Positions 7,371 through 17,300 of a stretch of 20,233 bases of DNA are shown here, piece by piece. The DNA comes from CAZNFR01 sp964572225. Lineage in GTDB: Bacteria; Bacteroidota; Bacteroidia; Bacteroidales; GCA-2748055. The position numbers and the translations under genes were made by a program. The stretch is from the NCBI GenBank assembly GCA_964572225.1, contig CAZNFR010000065.1, forward strand, positions 1 to 20,233, in the 5' to 3' direction. Within the stretch, counting starts at the first letter, position 1. Each line of letters begins with the position of its first letter. A model generated the notes under the pieces. It worked only from the letters and a program-made list of their open reading frames with translations, was not told where the DNA came from and ran no database searches.

Positions 7371-8315
7371 AAGATTTTGATTCTTCTTGAAATCGTCAAT
7401 GATCCTGGCGATTTTATCGATGAGTCTTTGTCTGGATTCAATGGATGCCCAGGCAATATGAGGAGTAAGTAAAAGCTTTTCCTTATCCATTACTTTTAAT
7501 AGGGGGTTGTCACTTACTATAGGTTCCTCAGATAAAACATCGATCCCTGCTGCACCAATCAGATTATCGTTTAATGCCCGTGCCAGATCCGCTTCATTAA
7601 TAATACCTCCTCTTCCTGTATTAAGAAGGATGGCACAAGGTCGCATAAGTTTGATCTTTTCATAGTGAATTAGCCCTTTAGTTTGTTCGGAAAGAGGAGC
7701 GTGTATGCTAACCACATCCGATGTGCTCAAAAGGGTGTCCAGGTCAAAACGTTTAAAATTGATGTTATTATTTCTACCGGTGGTTGAGTAAAAAACCACT
7801 TCCATACCGAAACTCTGGGCAATTTGGGCGACCCTTCTTCCAATGGTGCCCAATCCGATAATGCCCAGTCGTTTGCCAAAAAGCTCCCAGAATGGATGAC
7901 CAAAATGTGTAAAAATATCTGATCTGGAATATGCGCCTGATTTTACATAATTATCATAATAGTAAGGTTTGCTCACAAGGTATAGCAGCATGGTGAAGGT
8001 GATCTGGGCAACCGATTCAGTGGAATAACCGGACACATTACTTACCTGAATCCCTTTTTGCTCAGCAAATTCGAGGTCAACGTTATTCTTTCCGGTAGCA
8101 GCAATGCAGATTATCTTTAGGTCCGGAAGAGCCTCCATAACTTCCCGGTTGATTACAACCTTATTTGTAATGATTATGTCTTTACCTTTTGACCTTTCAA
8201 CGATCTCCGAAGGTTTTGTGTTTTCATATATCTCGAGATTGCCTTGTTTTTCAAGGACTCTGAAATTTGCTACTTCACCAACGGTGTTTGCATCCAGAAA
8301 TACTATTTTGACCAT
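7365..8315 (-). CDS. D-2-hydroxyacid dehydrogenase (glycerate dehydrogenase-like)
   Basis: A 316-residue cytosolic NAD(P)-dependent dehydrogenase that reduces a 2-keto acid to the D-2-hydroxy acid or the reverse. It has the nucleotide-binding motif GLGTIGRRVA, the catalytic Arg235 in NTGRGG, Glu263/Glu264 in DVLSEEP and His286 in TPHIAW, which complete the family's Arg-Glu-His set. The C-terminal TPHIAWASIESRQRLID resembles bacterial glycerate dehydrogenase/hydroxypyruvate reductase, so hydroxypyruvate or glyoxylate are plausible substrates. I chose the ATG at 8315 (MVKIVFLD); the TTG at 8342 would add nine residues before a clean beta strand. It is the only obvious cytosolic metabolic enzyme in the window and may stand alone. 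Length is normal for the family. Confidence 0.9.
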   Translation of the reverse strand: MVKIVFLDANTVGEVANFRVLEKQGNLEIYENTKPSEIVERSKGKDIIITNKVVINREVMEALPDLKIICIAATGKNNVDLEFAEQKGIQVSNVSGYSTESVAQITFTMLLYLVSKPYYYDNYVKSGAYSRSDIFTHFGHPFWELFGKRLGIIGLGTIGRRVAQIAQSFGMEVVFYSTTGRNNNINFKRFDLDTLLSTSDVVSIHAPLSEQTKGLIHYEKIKLMRPCAILLNTGRGGIINEADLARALNDNLIGAAGIDVLSEEPIVSDNPLLKVMDKEKLLLTPHIAWASIESRQRLIDKIARIIDDFKKNQNLE

Positions 8316-8339
8316 GTCGGATTTAAATAATTCTAATAA

Positions 8340-8347
8340 CAAAAATA
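8340..8347 (-). promoter_or_regulatory. Candidate -7 element for the dehydrogenase gene
   Basis: The minus strand reads TATTTTTG, matching TAnnTTTG, about 25 bases before the ATG at 8315. A -33 TTG is not at the right distance, and the same bases are the U-rich tail of the hairpin just upstream, so this could be terminator sequence only. Confidence 0.3.
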
Positions 8348-8379
8348 GGGTTTATTTTCAATCATTCTAAATAAATCCC
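8348..8379 (-). terminator. Probable terminator after the CheB-CheR kinase gene
   Basis: The arms GGGTTTATTT (8348-8357) and AAATAAATCCC (8369-8379) pair over ten base pairs with one bulged T and an 11-base loop. On the minus strand the stem is followed by TATTTTTGTT. It lies 77 bases past the stop at 8457 and before the dehydrogenase gene, so it probably separates the two transcripts. The stem is A/T-rich and only moderately strong. Confidence 0.5.
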
Positions 8380-8456
8380 AAGAATCGTCATTTGAATTTT
8401 ATCCCAATGTTTTCAAAGGCAAATCAAAGAAAAAGGTTTTGTATCCATAAGGAAGA

Positions 8457-11400
8457 TCAGCGGGTGAAATGTTGGTCAATCTTCGCATATAAATCTTTCG
8501 GATCTATGGGTTTAGTAATATAATCGGTAAAGCCTGAAGCGAGATTCCTTACCACCTCTTCCTTCATGGCATAGGCTGTTTGTGCAATGACAGGGACTGA
8601 AGGGTTATTTTTTCGGATTTCCCTGAGAGCGGAAATTCCATCCATTTCTGGCATTTTTATGTCCATAAGAATCAGATGAGGTTCATGATCCCTGAAAAGC
8701 TGCAGGGCCTGCTTTCCATCCCAGGCATGGACGATCTTTATACCTGGAAAATTTAATAGTTCAAACATCAACCTGGCATTACTGTCCTCATCCTCAGCAA
8801 CCAATACGATTTTCCCATTTAGTTTTTCCTTTACCGAATTAAAGATGCTCTCATGGTTATTGCTTTGATGAACTTCCCCAGGCACATAATCTAACGTAAA
8901 ATGGAAGCTGGAACCTTCTCCCGGAGTGGAATTTACCCATACCTTGCCTCCCAGGATGCCAACCAGCCCTTTTACGATAGAGAGACCCAGTCCGGTTCCC
9001 CGGCTTTCCAGGGTGACTTCTTCGGTTAATTGTTGAAAATGGTTGAATATTCTATTCAGGTCATCAGGTTGGATTCCAATTCCGGTATCACTAACCATAA
9101 ATTCAAGTTTGTTGGAAGTTTTTCTATAGTTAATTTCGATCTCGCCTTTATCGGTAAATTTTATGGCATTATCCATAAGGTTATCCAGGATCTGGGTTAG
9201 GCGAAGAGGGTCCGATTTGATTATCCTATCCTTATCCGGAATATTCAGACTCAGACTAATAGATTGTTTATTATAGGTTTTTAGTCTTTGTTTATACCTG
9301 GTATAAAGTTCATAGAGTAGTTCATTGAGGGAGAAGCTTACCACATCCGGAACAATATATCTGGCATTAAGCTGACTGAGGTCTACAATTTCATCGATCA
9401 GCCTGAGCAGGGTTCCGGCATTGTTTACAATTATATCCAGATATTGTTCCTTTTTATCTTTCGGGAGGTTGTCCTTTTTAAGCAAATCTGCAAATCCGAC
9501 AATTCCATTCATAGGGGTCCGGATTTCATGGCTAATATTGGAAAGGAAATTATCCTTGTATTTATTGGCCTTTTCAGACTCTATTTTTGCATGCAAAAGC
9601 TCAAGTTCACTACGTTTTCTTTCGTTGATATCCAGCAGGACACCACTTGCTCTCCGGGATTTATCCTGACCTTCAGGGGCAATAATTTTGCCTTTATCCA
9701 AAAACCAGTGGTACTCTCCACTTTTCGTTCTTAACCGGTATTCATTCAGGTAATCCTGGGAGGATCCTGAAATCAACTCCTTAAATTTAAGTGTGTAGTC
9801 TTCAAGATCATCCGGATGCAGAATGGCATTGAAGGTTTTGTTGTTAAACTCAATTTCTCCGGGGTTGTAGCCCAGGAGGATTCCCAGCTGGTCAGAAAAA
9901 TCAACCTTAGCGCTATCCAGATCCGTTTCCCACCATGCCAGATTTCCGGTACTTAGCGCCAGATGCAGTCTTTCTGAGAGAATATCAAGTTTGCTCTTTG
10001 ATTTGACGAGTTCAGTAACCTCAAAAAAGTTAATTACTGCACCTTCAATTTTATTTCCCGGTTTCTTAAAAGGAATGATCTTTTTCAGGTAATACCTGCC
10101 TGATTCGGACAGAATCACTACTTCCCTTGTTTTGGATGTTTTTATCACCTCCAGTGTATGATTATAGAGGTCTTTGCCGGTAAGGTCTTTAAAATTCGAG
10201 GCAAAATCTTTGATAGACCTGCCAATATCCCCTTCTTCCAGATTTAACACCTGGGAGACCGCTGGCGTAAACTTTCTGATATCCAGGTTGCCGTCAAGGA
10301 AAAGGGAGCCAATCTGCGAAACATTCATCAGATTGATCATATCATTGTTGAGATCTTCGAGTTCCTTATTTTTAATCTGAAGCTCCGTGTTGACCGTATA
10401 CAGTTCTTCGTTTACGGATTGCAATTCCTCATTGGTACTCTGAAGTTCTTCGTTGGCAGCGATCAACTCCTCATTGGATGATTGCAGCTCTTCATTGCTT
10501 GTTTCCAGTTCCTCAATGGCGTTCTGAAGATCGAAGCGTGACTCTTTCAACTCTGCCTCGAGGTCAGAGATCCGCTGATTCTCGATATTTTTACCTTCTT
10601 CGTCAACAAATTCGGTAAACTCCTTATCGGTATAATCCCTTTCCAGAAAACGTATGAGATAGACCGGATGGGAATCGATAATGAATTTTTGAAAATGGAT
10701 GTCGAGCAGGCTGTGGTTATCCGCAATTTTCCAGGGCACCTTGGTTAAAATCAATTTCTCTCCCTCCTTTTTTAATTTTCTTACCCCGTTACGAATAATT
10801 GCCATGGATCCAGGTTCTGTCATCTTGGAAAGATTGCGACTAAAATCCCCAATTGAAAACCTTAAAAGATTTGATATGTCCCCGGATGTATAAAGAATGT
10901 TAAACTCCTCGTCTATAAAAAGGCTTTGATTGGCGAATTGCCGGATCAAAACTGTGGTAAATTTATCTTCTCTGCTTGCAGGTTTAGGATGAGTGAGTCT
11001 TTTTTCAGGATTATACAATCGATCATGCCGACCCTTGTCCAAATCCCTGGAAGAGGTGTAGTCTTTATCGGGAACCTCTTTACAAAGGTAGATTTTCCAC
11101 TTGGGCTCCAGGGTTTTAAAATAACTTTGGCGGGATCCAAGAGATTCGCTCGTACCAAGAAACAAGATCCCCTGGTTAACCAATGAAAACTGGAAATTAA
11201 TGTAAACTTTTTGTTGGGTGTCCGGATTGAGATAAATGAGAAGGTTCCTGCAGGTGATCATGTCAATTCTAATGAAAGGAGGATCCTTTAGCAGGTCATG
11301 ATTTGAAAAAATAATTTTTTCTCTTATTCTTTTGATGATTTTGTATTTATCACCAGATCTTACAAAGTACTTCTTAATTCGGTCAGTACTGATATCAGAG

Positions 11401-12491
11401 AGTATATTAACCGGATAGAGTCCTCTGGATGCTATTTCAAGCGCTTCCTGATCTACGTCGGTGGCAAATATTTTAAAATCCTTGGCAATGGATTTTTCCT
11501 GCATAAATTCGTCGAGCACAATGGCTAGGGAATAAGCCTCTTCTCCGGTTGAACATCCTGCGCACCAGATCCTTAATGTATCCGACTTGAGAGTGTTCTC
11601 CATAAGAAAAGGAAACGCCAGTGTTCTTAATGCAAGAAATGCATCGGTATCGCGAAAGAAACTTGTAACCCCGATGAGCAGATCCTGAAAAAGCAGGGAA
11701 ATTTCATTGGGATCGGTTTTCAGAATATCCAGGTATTCATGATCGCTATTAAGCTGGGCTAGCTCTTTACGCTTATGAATTCTTCTAAAAATGGTAGATT
11801 GTTTGTATTTGCTAAAATCCACTCCTTTGGCTTTGAGGAGGAGTTTGAGGATATCCTGAAAAACATCGGTTTCTATGGTCAGATCTTCATTAACATCAAG
11901 TTTGATCCTTTTCGATAATTTTAGGAGTGTTTTGGCCAGGCTAACCGGAGTACCAATAATTTCAGCAAATTGAGTTCTGATGGCTGCATTGGGCATTCCG
12001 TCAAATTGTGCAGAGGAAGGTTCCTGCACCATAATGGTTCCCCCGCTCTCTTTGATTGATTTAATGCCTCTGGAACCATCGGTTCCGGTACCCGATAAAA
12101 TAATGGATATTGCCCTTTCTTTAAAGCTTGTACCCAGGCTGTGAAAAAACTGGTCTATCGGGAGATTTAGCTTGTGTTTGGAAGGTTTATCTTCCAGGAT
12201 CAGGAGATCCTCATGACAAAGGAGATTTTTGTTTCTGGGATTTAAATAGATATGATCAGGTTTTAACCGGGTTTTTCTTGAAACTGTCGAAATGGGAATT
12301 TTGGTGTGTTTCCCGAGCAGTTCTTTCATCATGCTTTTAAAATCCGGAGAAAGATGTTGAATGATGACAAATGCCATTCTGGTGCCCGAAGGAATGTTTT
12401 TGAAAAACTCACTAATGGCTTCGAGTCCGCCGGCAGATGCTCCTATTCCTACTACAAAATACGGGGCATCGTTAAGTATCTCGTTTTTCAC
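8457..12491 (-). CDS. CheB-CheR-PAS hybrid histidine kinase fusion
   Basis: A 1344-residue signalling protein. Domains in order: CheB methylesterase (about 10-190) with Ser19 in GASAGG, His46 in QHLSP and Asp138 in GTGTDG; CheR methyltransferase (about 212-470) with the SAM motif GCSTGEE near 311 and CRNLLIYL at 414; a degenerate PAS-like region (about 505-610); a heptad coiled coil (640-720); two PAS domains (about 722-830 and 845-965, the latter PAS_3-like with HPDD); HisKA with His988 in SHEIRTPMNG; HATPase_c with DTGIGI and GTGLGLS; and a receiver with Asp1277. No transmembrane segment is evident, so it is cytosolic. Both CheB and CheR catalytic residues are kept, but no chemoreceptor, CheA or CheW is nearby, so the methylation target may be itself or unknown. 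The start is a GTG at 12491; a stop codon lies eight codons upstream and no in-frame ATG occurs before residue 39. It is 80 bases downstream of nhaA. Confidence 0.93.
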   Translation of the reverse strand: MKNEILNDAPYFVVGIGASAGGLEAISEFFKNIPSGTRMAFVIIQHLSPDFKSMMKELLGKHTKIPISTVSRKTRLKPDHIYLNPRNKNLLCHEDLLILEDKPSKHKLNLPIDQFFHSLGTSFKERAISIILSGTGTDGSRGIKSIKESGGTIMVQEPSSAQFDGMPNAAIRTQFAEIIGTPVSLAKTLLKLSKRIKLDVNEDLTIETDVFQDILKLLLKAKGVDFSKYKQSTIFRRIHKRKELAQLNSDHEYLDILKTDPNEISLLFQDLLIGVTSFFRDTDAFLALRTLAFPFLMENTLKSDTLRIWCAGCSTGEEAYSLAIVLDEFMQEKSIAKDFKIFATDVDQEALEIASRGLYPVNILSDISTDRIKKYFVRSGDKYKIIKRIREKIIFSNHDLLKDPPFIRIDMITCRNLLIYLNPDTQQKVYINFQFSLVNQGILFLGTSESLGSRQSYFKTLEPKWKIYLCKEVPDKDYTSSRDLDKGRHDRLYNPEKRLTHPKPASREDKFTTVLIRQFANQSLFIDEEFNILYTSGDISNLLRFSIGDFSRNLSKMTEPGSMAIIRNGVRKLKKEGEKLILTKVPWKIADNHSLLDIHFQKFIIDSHPVYLIRFLERDYTDKEFTEFVDEEGKNIENQRISDLEAELKESRFDLQNAIEELETSNEELQSSNEELIAANEELQSTNEELQSVNEELYTVNTELQIKNKELEDLNNDMINLMNVSQIGSLFLDGNLDIRKFTPAVSQVLNLEEGDIGRSIKDFASNFKDLTGKDLYNHTLEVIKTSKTREVVILSESGRYYLKKIIPFKKPGNKIEGAVINFFEVTELVKSKSKLDILSERLHLALSTGNLAWWETDLDSAKVDFSDQLGILLGYNPGEIEFNNKTFNAILHPDDLEDYTLKFKELISGSSQDYLNEYRLRTKSGEYHWFLDKGKIIAPEGQDKSRRASGVLLDINERKRSELELLHAKIESEKANKYKDNFLSNISHEIRTPMNGIVGFADLLKKDNLPKDKKEQYLDIIVNNAGTLLRLIDEIVDLSQLNARYIVPDVVSFSLNELLYELYTRYKQRLKTYNKQSISLSLNIPDKDRIIKSDPLRLTQILDNLMDNAIKFTDKGEIEINYRKTSNKLEFMVSDTGIGIQPDDLNRIFNHFQQLTEEVTLESRGTGLGLSIVKGLVGILGGKVWVNSTPGEGSSFHFTLDYVPGEVHQSNNHESIFNSVKEKLNGKIVLVAEDEDSNARLMFELLNFPGIKIVHAWDGKQALQLFRDHEPHLILMDIKMPEMDGISALREIRKNNPSVPVIAQTAYAMKEEVVRNLASGFTDYITKPIDPKDLYAKIDQHFTR
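10347..10514 (-). repeat. Eight consecutive xELxxxN heptads (coiled coil)
   Basis: Residues 660-715 of the CheB-CheR kinase fusion are eight uninterrupted seven-residue units of the form E-E-L-x-x-x-N, for example EELQSSN and EELQSTN, visible as an imperfect 21-base period in the DNA. Leu and Asn keep fixed heptad positions, as in the signalling helix that joins input domains to PAS/kinase modules in this architecture. Confidence 0.85.
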
Positions 12492-12526
12492 GTGGATAAT
12501 TTTTCCATTAATTTAGCATATAAATC

Positions 12527-12547
12527 AAAAAGGGTCAATATTACCCT
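12527..12547 (-). terminator. Weak intrinsic terminator after nhaA
   Basis: The minus strand reads AGGGT-AATATTG-ACCCT (12547-12531) followed by TTTTGATTT. It sits between the nhaA stop at 12572 and the GTG start at 12491. The stem is only five base pairs, so read-through into the kinase gene is likely. Confidence 0.45.
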
Positions 12548-12571
12548 GAAAAAAGATAATAGACTTCTGTA

Positions 12572-13867
12572 TCAGGACTGATTCCGGAGAGTGTACCTTA
12601 GAAAAAAGTAACCCAGGGTTCCGGCGATAAGTGAGCTGAGAAGGATCCCAAGTTTTGCTGAATTCAGATACACCGGATTACTATAAGCCAGTGAGTTTAT
12701 AAAAAGTGCCATGGTAAATCCAACAGCTCCCAGCATACTAATGCCTAATATGTGCTTAAATTTTACGTTATCCGGAAACTGGGCCAGGCCCAGTTTAACA
12801 CCCAGCAGGCTAAATCCTGATATACCAATGATTTTCCCTACAAAAAGAGCAATTCCCACATTCAGAGCAATATAGTTTGCTCCCCCCGACCCCCCTCCAT
12901 CGTTGAGAGCCACGCCGGCATTGGCAAGTGCAAATACTGGCATGATGAAATAGGCTACCCAATTGTGAAGCTTTTTTTCCAGGTGTTGAAGGTAGGGCTG
13001 AATTTTTTGAACTACATCTTCAGCATGGTCGATGGCTTCCAGTTGAGCCTGGTTAAGAAAAATTCCAGGTCTTTCGGAATTTTCAAAGGTATCTGCGACC
13101 GATTTTAATTCATGGGCAAATTTTCTCCTTCCCATTTTTCTGTTTACCGGAATCACGAATGCCATCAGAACGCCGGCGATGGTAGGATGAACCCCCGATT
13201 TCAGGAAAAGATACCAGATTATGATTCCACATAAGAGGTAAAAATATCGTGCTTCTATTCTGAGATATGTAAGAAGAATGAGAAGAGCGTAAATACCAAG
13301 GGAAATCAGTATATAGTTCCAGTATATATGTGAACTATAGAATATTGCAATGATAATTACCGCACCCAGATCGTCGATAATGGCAAAAGCAGTAAGGAAT
13401 ATTTTAAGACTCAGTGGAACCTTTTTACCGAGAAGGTTTAAAATACCCAAGGAAAATGCTATGTCGGTTGCCATAGGAATCCCCCATCCCTTGAATCCTG
13501 CCTCAGTGGAATTAAGGGAGAAATAGATGGATATTGGCAGGATCATTCCTCCGATGGCTGCTATTATGGGAAGTGAAGATTTTTTGAGGGATTTCAATTC
13601 ACCTGCAATTAGTTCACGTTTAATTTCCAGGCCAATTACAAAGAAAAAGATGGCCATTAATCCGTCATTAATCCAAAGTATTAGTGCCTTTGATAGTTTA
13701 AAATCTCCAAAACCGATGGTCAGTTTTGTTTCCAGAAAGGAAAAATAGGTGGTGCTCAGTCCAGTATTGGCAATGATTATGGCTGCAATGGCGCTACCGA
13801 ATAACAAAAGACTGGATGCCGATTCAAGATGGATAAATTTGGCAAAGGCATTTTGAAGGGTTTTCAT
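12572..13867 (-). CDS. nhaA: NhaA-type Na+/H+ antiporter
   Basis: A 431-residue inner-membrane antiporter that expels Na+ (or Li+) in exchange for protons, important for salt tolerance and alkaline pH. About 11-12 hydrophobic segments are evident. The NhaA ion-binding site is intact: Asp165-Asp166 in AIIDDLGA match Asp163-Asp164 of the E. coli protein, and Asp135 in ATDIAFSLG matches Asp133. The family opening, HLESASSLLLFGSAIAAIIIAN, and FFVIGLEIKRELI are present. It is longer than the 388-residue E. coli protein, partly through a hydrophilic loop around residues 240-300. It lies on the same strand between a receiver gene (68-base gap) and the CheB-CheR kinase gene (80-base gap), so shared expression with the signalling genes is possible. 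Confidence 0.95.
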   Translation of the reverse strand: MKTLQNAFAKFIHLESASSLLLFGSAIAAIIIANTGLSTTYFSFLETKLTIGFGDFKLSKALILWINDGLMAIFFFVIGLEIKRELIAGELKSLKKSSLPIIAAIGGMILPISIYFSLNSTEAGFKGWGIPMATDIAFSLGILNLLGKKVPLSLKIFLTAFAIIDDLGAVIIIAIFYSSHIYWNYILISLGIYALLILLTYLRIEARYFYLLCGIIIWYLFLKSGVHPTIAGVLMAFVIPVNRKMGRRKFAHELKSVADTFENSERPGIFLNQAQLEAIDHAEDVVQKIQPYLQHLEKKLHNWVAYFIMPVFALANAGVALNDGGGSGGANYIALNVGIALFVGKIIGISGFSLLGVKLGLAQFPDNVKFKHILGISMLGAVGFTMALFINSLAYSNPVYLNSAKLGILLSSLIAGTLGYFFLRYTLRNQS

Positions 13868-13901
13868 GATGGATAAGGGTGTATAGATGACTAAACCCCT
13901 G

Positions 13902-13909
13902 CAAAAATA
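13902..13909 (-). promoter_or_regulatory. Candidate -7 element for nhaA
   Basis: The minus strand reads TATTTTTG, matching TAnnTTTG, about 35 bases before the nhaA ATG. No TTG occurs at the -33 distance, so nhaA could equally be read through from the receiver gene. Confidence 0.3.
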
Positions 13910-13935
13910 AATTGTTTAGATGATTTATAAAAAAG

Positions 13936-14322
13936 TTAGGAGAGAACCTTGTCAATTGCCTCATAAAGCTCAGCGGTTCGAATAGGTTTGGAGATGTATT
14001 CATCACAACCAGAATCCAGGGCTTTTTCCCGGTCACCTTCCAGGGCGTAAGCTGTCTGGGCTATGATTGGTATTTCGGGATTTAACCGTTTCAATTCACG
14101 GGTTGCCTTATACCCGTTTATACCGGGGAGCCGGATATCCATTAATACTAGATCAATGGAATTACCGGAATCAACCTGAGAAATTGCCTCTTCACCTGAA
14201 GATGAAAAAATCAACTTTACTCCGCTATTTGAGAACACTTCACTTAGAAATTCGGAACTGATGGGGTCATCCTCCACCACGAGTATAGTTTTTCCAATTA
14301 ATTTTTCCGGTAGTTTTTCCAT
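13936..14322 (-). CDS. Single-domain response regulator (CheY-like receiver)
   Basis: A 128-residue protein consisting of one receiver domain and nothing else. The acidic pocket is VVEDD near residues 14-18, the phosphoryl acceptor is Asp62 in LMDIRLPG, the switch Thr lies in IIAQTAYA, and the conserved Lys is in SKPI. It has no DNA-binding or enzymatic output, so it must signal by binding a partner or serve as a phosphate sink or relay. It follows the hybrid kinase gene by 30 bases and is presumably its partner. I chose the ATG at 14322; a TTG three codons upstream at 14331 is in frame. The receiver resembles those fused to the two neighbouring kinases (shared AQTAYA and KPI segments). Confidence 0.92.
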   Translation of the reverse strand: MEKLPEKLIGKTILVVEDDPISSEFLSEVFSNSGVKLIFSSSGEEAISQVDSGNSIDLVLMDIRLPGINGYKATRELKRLNPEIPIIAQTAYALEGDREKALDSGCDEYISKPIRTAELYEAIDKVLS

Positions 14323-14352
14323 ATGGTCCAAGTTAAGAATTACTAGAGAGAC

Positions 14353-17300
14353 TTAACAATATTTCAGCAATTTATTGATTAATATCTTGGGCTTGATTGG
14401 TTTGGTAACGAAATCAACACATCCGCATTGAAGGCATTTTTCGATTTCTTCCTGCATAGCATAAGCTGTCTGGGCAATGATAATCTGATTATGATCGATG
14501 GCTAGAATTTCCCGCGTGGCTTCCAGTCCGTTTTTCCGGGGTAAATTGATGTCCATTAACACATAATCAAAACCCGGATTATCGGAAAACTTTTCTACGG
14601 CTTCAACGCCATCACTTGCCCGGGTTATGATCAGGCCTTCTTCATGAAGAACAGCCTCCAGAAATTCATAGTTTATGTCATCATCTTCCACAACCAGTGC
14701 ATTTTTTCCCGAAAGTCCGCTCTCGGATTGTAAACCGGGTGATAATTCTGGCATATCGGAAACATGAGCAGCAACATAGGGAATGGTAAAATAAAAAGTA
14801 GTTCCTTTGCCAGGTTTGGATTTAAGCCAGATCTTGCCATTCAGGAGTTCCACAAGCCCTTTTGAGATAGCCAGACCAAGACCTGTTCCTCCGTATTTTC
14901 TGGCAATACTTTCATCCATTTGTCTGAACCTGGTAAAAATCAGATCCTGTTTATCCTCCTGTATCCCGATTCCCGTATCCTTTATGAAAAATTCCAGGAA
15001 TTCTTTCCGAATGTTATACCCAAATTCAACACTTCCATTTTCAGTGAATTTAAGTGCATTATTGATCAGGTTGTTCAGGATTTGCCTCAACCTGTTTGGA
15101 TCTGTCCGGATAGTAGGATTGTGATCAAGGGGAGGCATATTGAGCCTTATTTCGGTCCTGGGTCTCTTTTTTTCTTGCTTTATCCTGTTATACAGGGTAT
15201 GCAGATCGATTAGTAATTCGCGGATATTAACTTCTTTTTGGATAAGTCGAATTTCTCCGGCTTCGATTTTTGAAATATCAATAATGTCATCAATTAGATT
15301 CAAAAGCGTCTGTGAACTATTGTTTATAATGGATACATATTTGTTTTTCATTTCCGTGTTCAGGTTGGGCTTTTTAAGGAGTTCGGCAAACCCGGTAATC
15401 CCATTCATAGGAGTCCTTATTTCATGACTGATATTTGCGAGGAAATTGTTTTTATGAATATTTGCTGCTTCTGCTTTATTCTTTGCCTCTTTAAGCTCAA
15501 TTTCCATATTTTTAATATGTGTAATATCTTCGCAGATCTTTACAAAATTTAGGATTTCTCCCTTTTCGTTCAGAACCGGACTTATGGAGGCGAGTTCCCA
15601 ATAGATCTCTCCGTTCTTTTTCTTGTTAATAAATTCACCTTTCCATGTTTTTCCAGTCCTTATTTCGCTCCAAAGATTCTTGTAATCATTATTACTCATC
15701 TTTCCTGAGCTAAGAATACTGGTATTTTTTCCAATCACTTCGGAAATATCATAACCGGTTAATTTACTAAAAACAGGATTCACGAACTCAATCACACCTT
15801 CTGTAGAGGTTATAATTACAGGCATTGGACTCTGATGGATGGCCTGCAGCAGTTTGTTTAGTTCCCGTTCTTTTTCCTTGAATTCTGTTATTTCCTGATG
15901 TGCACCAAACATACGAACAGGCGTTCCTTTATGGTTCAGAATGGCTGAGGCCGTATTACGTATCCACCGGTAGTTTCCGTCTTTATGTTTTAAGCGAAAC
16001 TCCTGGATAAAGAATTCCGTGGGATTTTTAAGATAGTTTTCCAAAGCCTTATGCATTCTATCGTAGTCATCCGGGTGCAAGAGAGTTTGCCAGGTACTGA
16101 AGCTGTTTTCCAGTTCATCCCGGTTATAACCAAGCTGGTCCTTCCATTTATCAGAATAAAAAACAAATTCAGAGTTTACTTTCCAGTCCCATATTCCTAC
16201 TCCCGATGCTTCGGTAGCCAGGATGTACCTTTCTTCTGTCCTTCTGAGCTCTTGTTCGTTTTCATATTTGATCAGTACATTTGCATAGGTTGAAGCGTAA
16301 AGCTCCAGGCAGGATATTAGGGATTCATCTGGTGAAAATATGTGATTTTCGCCGTTGAACACAATGTAGCCCAAAAGCCTATCCAGACTTTTTAACGGTA
16401 GGAATACGGCCTTTTTAATTCCGTTTTCATCCAGAAATTTTTTTTCGGTTGAAGAGTATATCCGTTGAGTCCTTTTTTCATTAACCAGAACTGAATCTCC
16501 CTTATTTAAACTTGCCAGCATGGTGGGCAGCTTATGTAATCTTAACTTTTCCAGTGAGTTTCCCGAATTATCCTTCTCCTGTGAATAATAACTGGAATGT
16601 AGGACCTCATTGTTTTCCAGGAAAAGATAAAGGCCTGCAAAATCAGCCTGAATCATAATGGCAATCTCATTCAGATATTTTGCGAATTTATCCTCATAGT
16701 TGATGGAAGGGGTGTTGAGAAATTCTTTTGCCAGATCTGATATGCGGTTCTCTATTTTTAGATTGTATGCTGAATCCCTGTTGATAGATTCTTTGGTTCC
16801 GGTTGGGGCAAAGCTTAAGATGAGCTGTTTCGTTGAATCTAAATAGTCAAAACTTACGGAAAAGAAACGCTTTTTATCAAACTTCAGGCGAACAAGAAAA
16901 TCCTGACCTGACTCTATCAGTTTAGCTAAGTATTTATACTTAAGTCGAAAATCTCCCCTGTGTTCTCGTGAGATCAGGTTAAAGATGTTCTCGTTCTTAA
17001 GAGCAGTTTTTTTATTCTCGTAAAGTTTTAAAAAATGACTGTTTCCATCCACAATGTGTCCTTCGGTATCGGTGATAATTACCATTCGATAGTCTCCTGA
17101 TCCCGTTGAGTTTTCAAGTTCATCCTCAGTCGTGGGTGCAATCTTATCGATAATGCCAAGAATAATACAAGGCTCGCCTTTACTACCCCAGGAAAAGACT
17201 TTCCGGCGAGTGTGCATTTTCACCCATTCGCTATTGCTGGCCAGGATCCTAATAGTCTGATGGACCCATTCATTTTCATGTACTTGGGAGTAATGTTCAT

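Noticed and set aside
7368..7391. 7-bp stem TTCAAGA/TCTTGAA near the convergent junction, as a terminator
   Set aside because: It lies inside the dehydrogenase coding end, is weak and has no U-tract on either strand.
10347..10514. Tandem DNA repeat or CRISPR-like array
   Set aside because: The 21-base period is imperfect, in frame and encodes coiled-coil heptads; there are no constant repeats with unique spacers.
10926..11186. 86-codon plus-strand frame within the CheB-CheR kinase gene
   Set aside because: It is antisense to a conserved multi-domain protein and its translation shows no known feature.
13891..13919. CTAAAC...GTTTAG inverted repeat before nhaA, as an operator or riboswitch
   Set aside because: Only six base pairs with a 17-base A/T-rich loop, within what is expected by chance.
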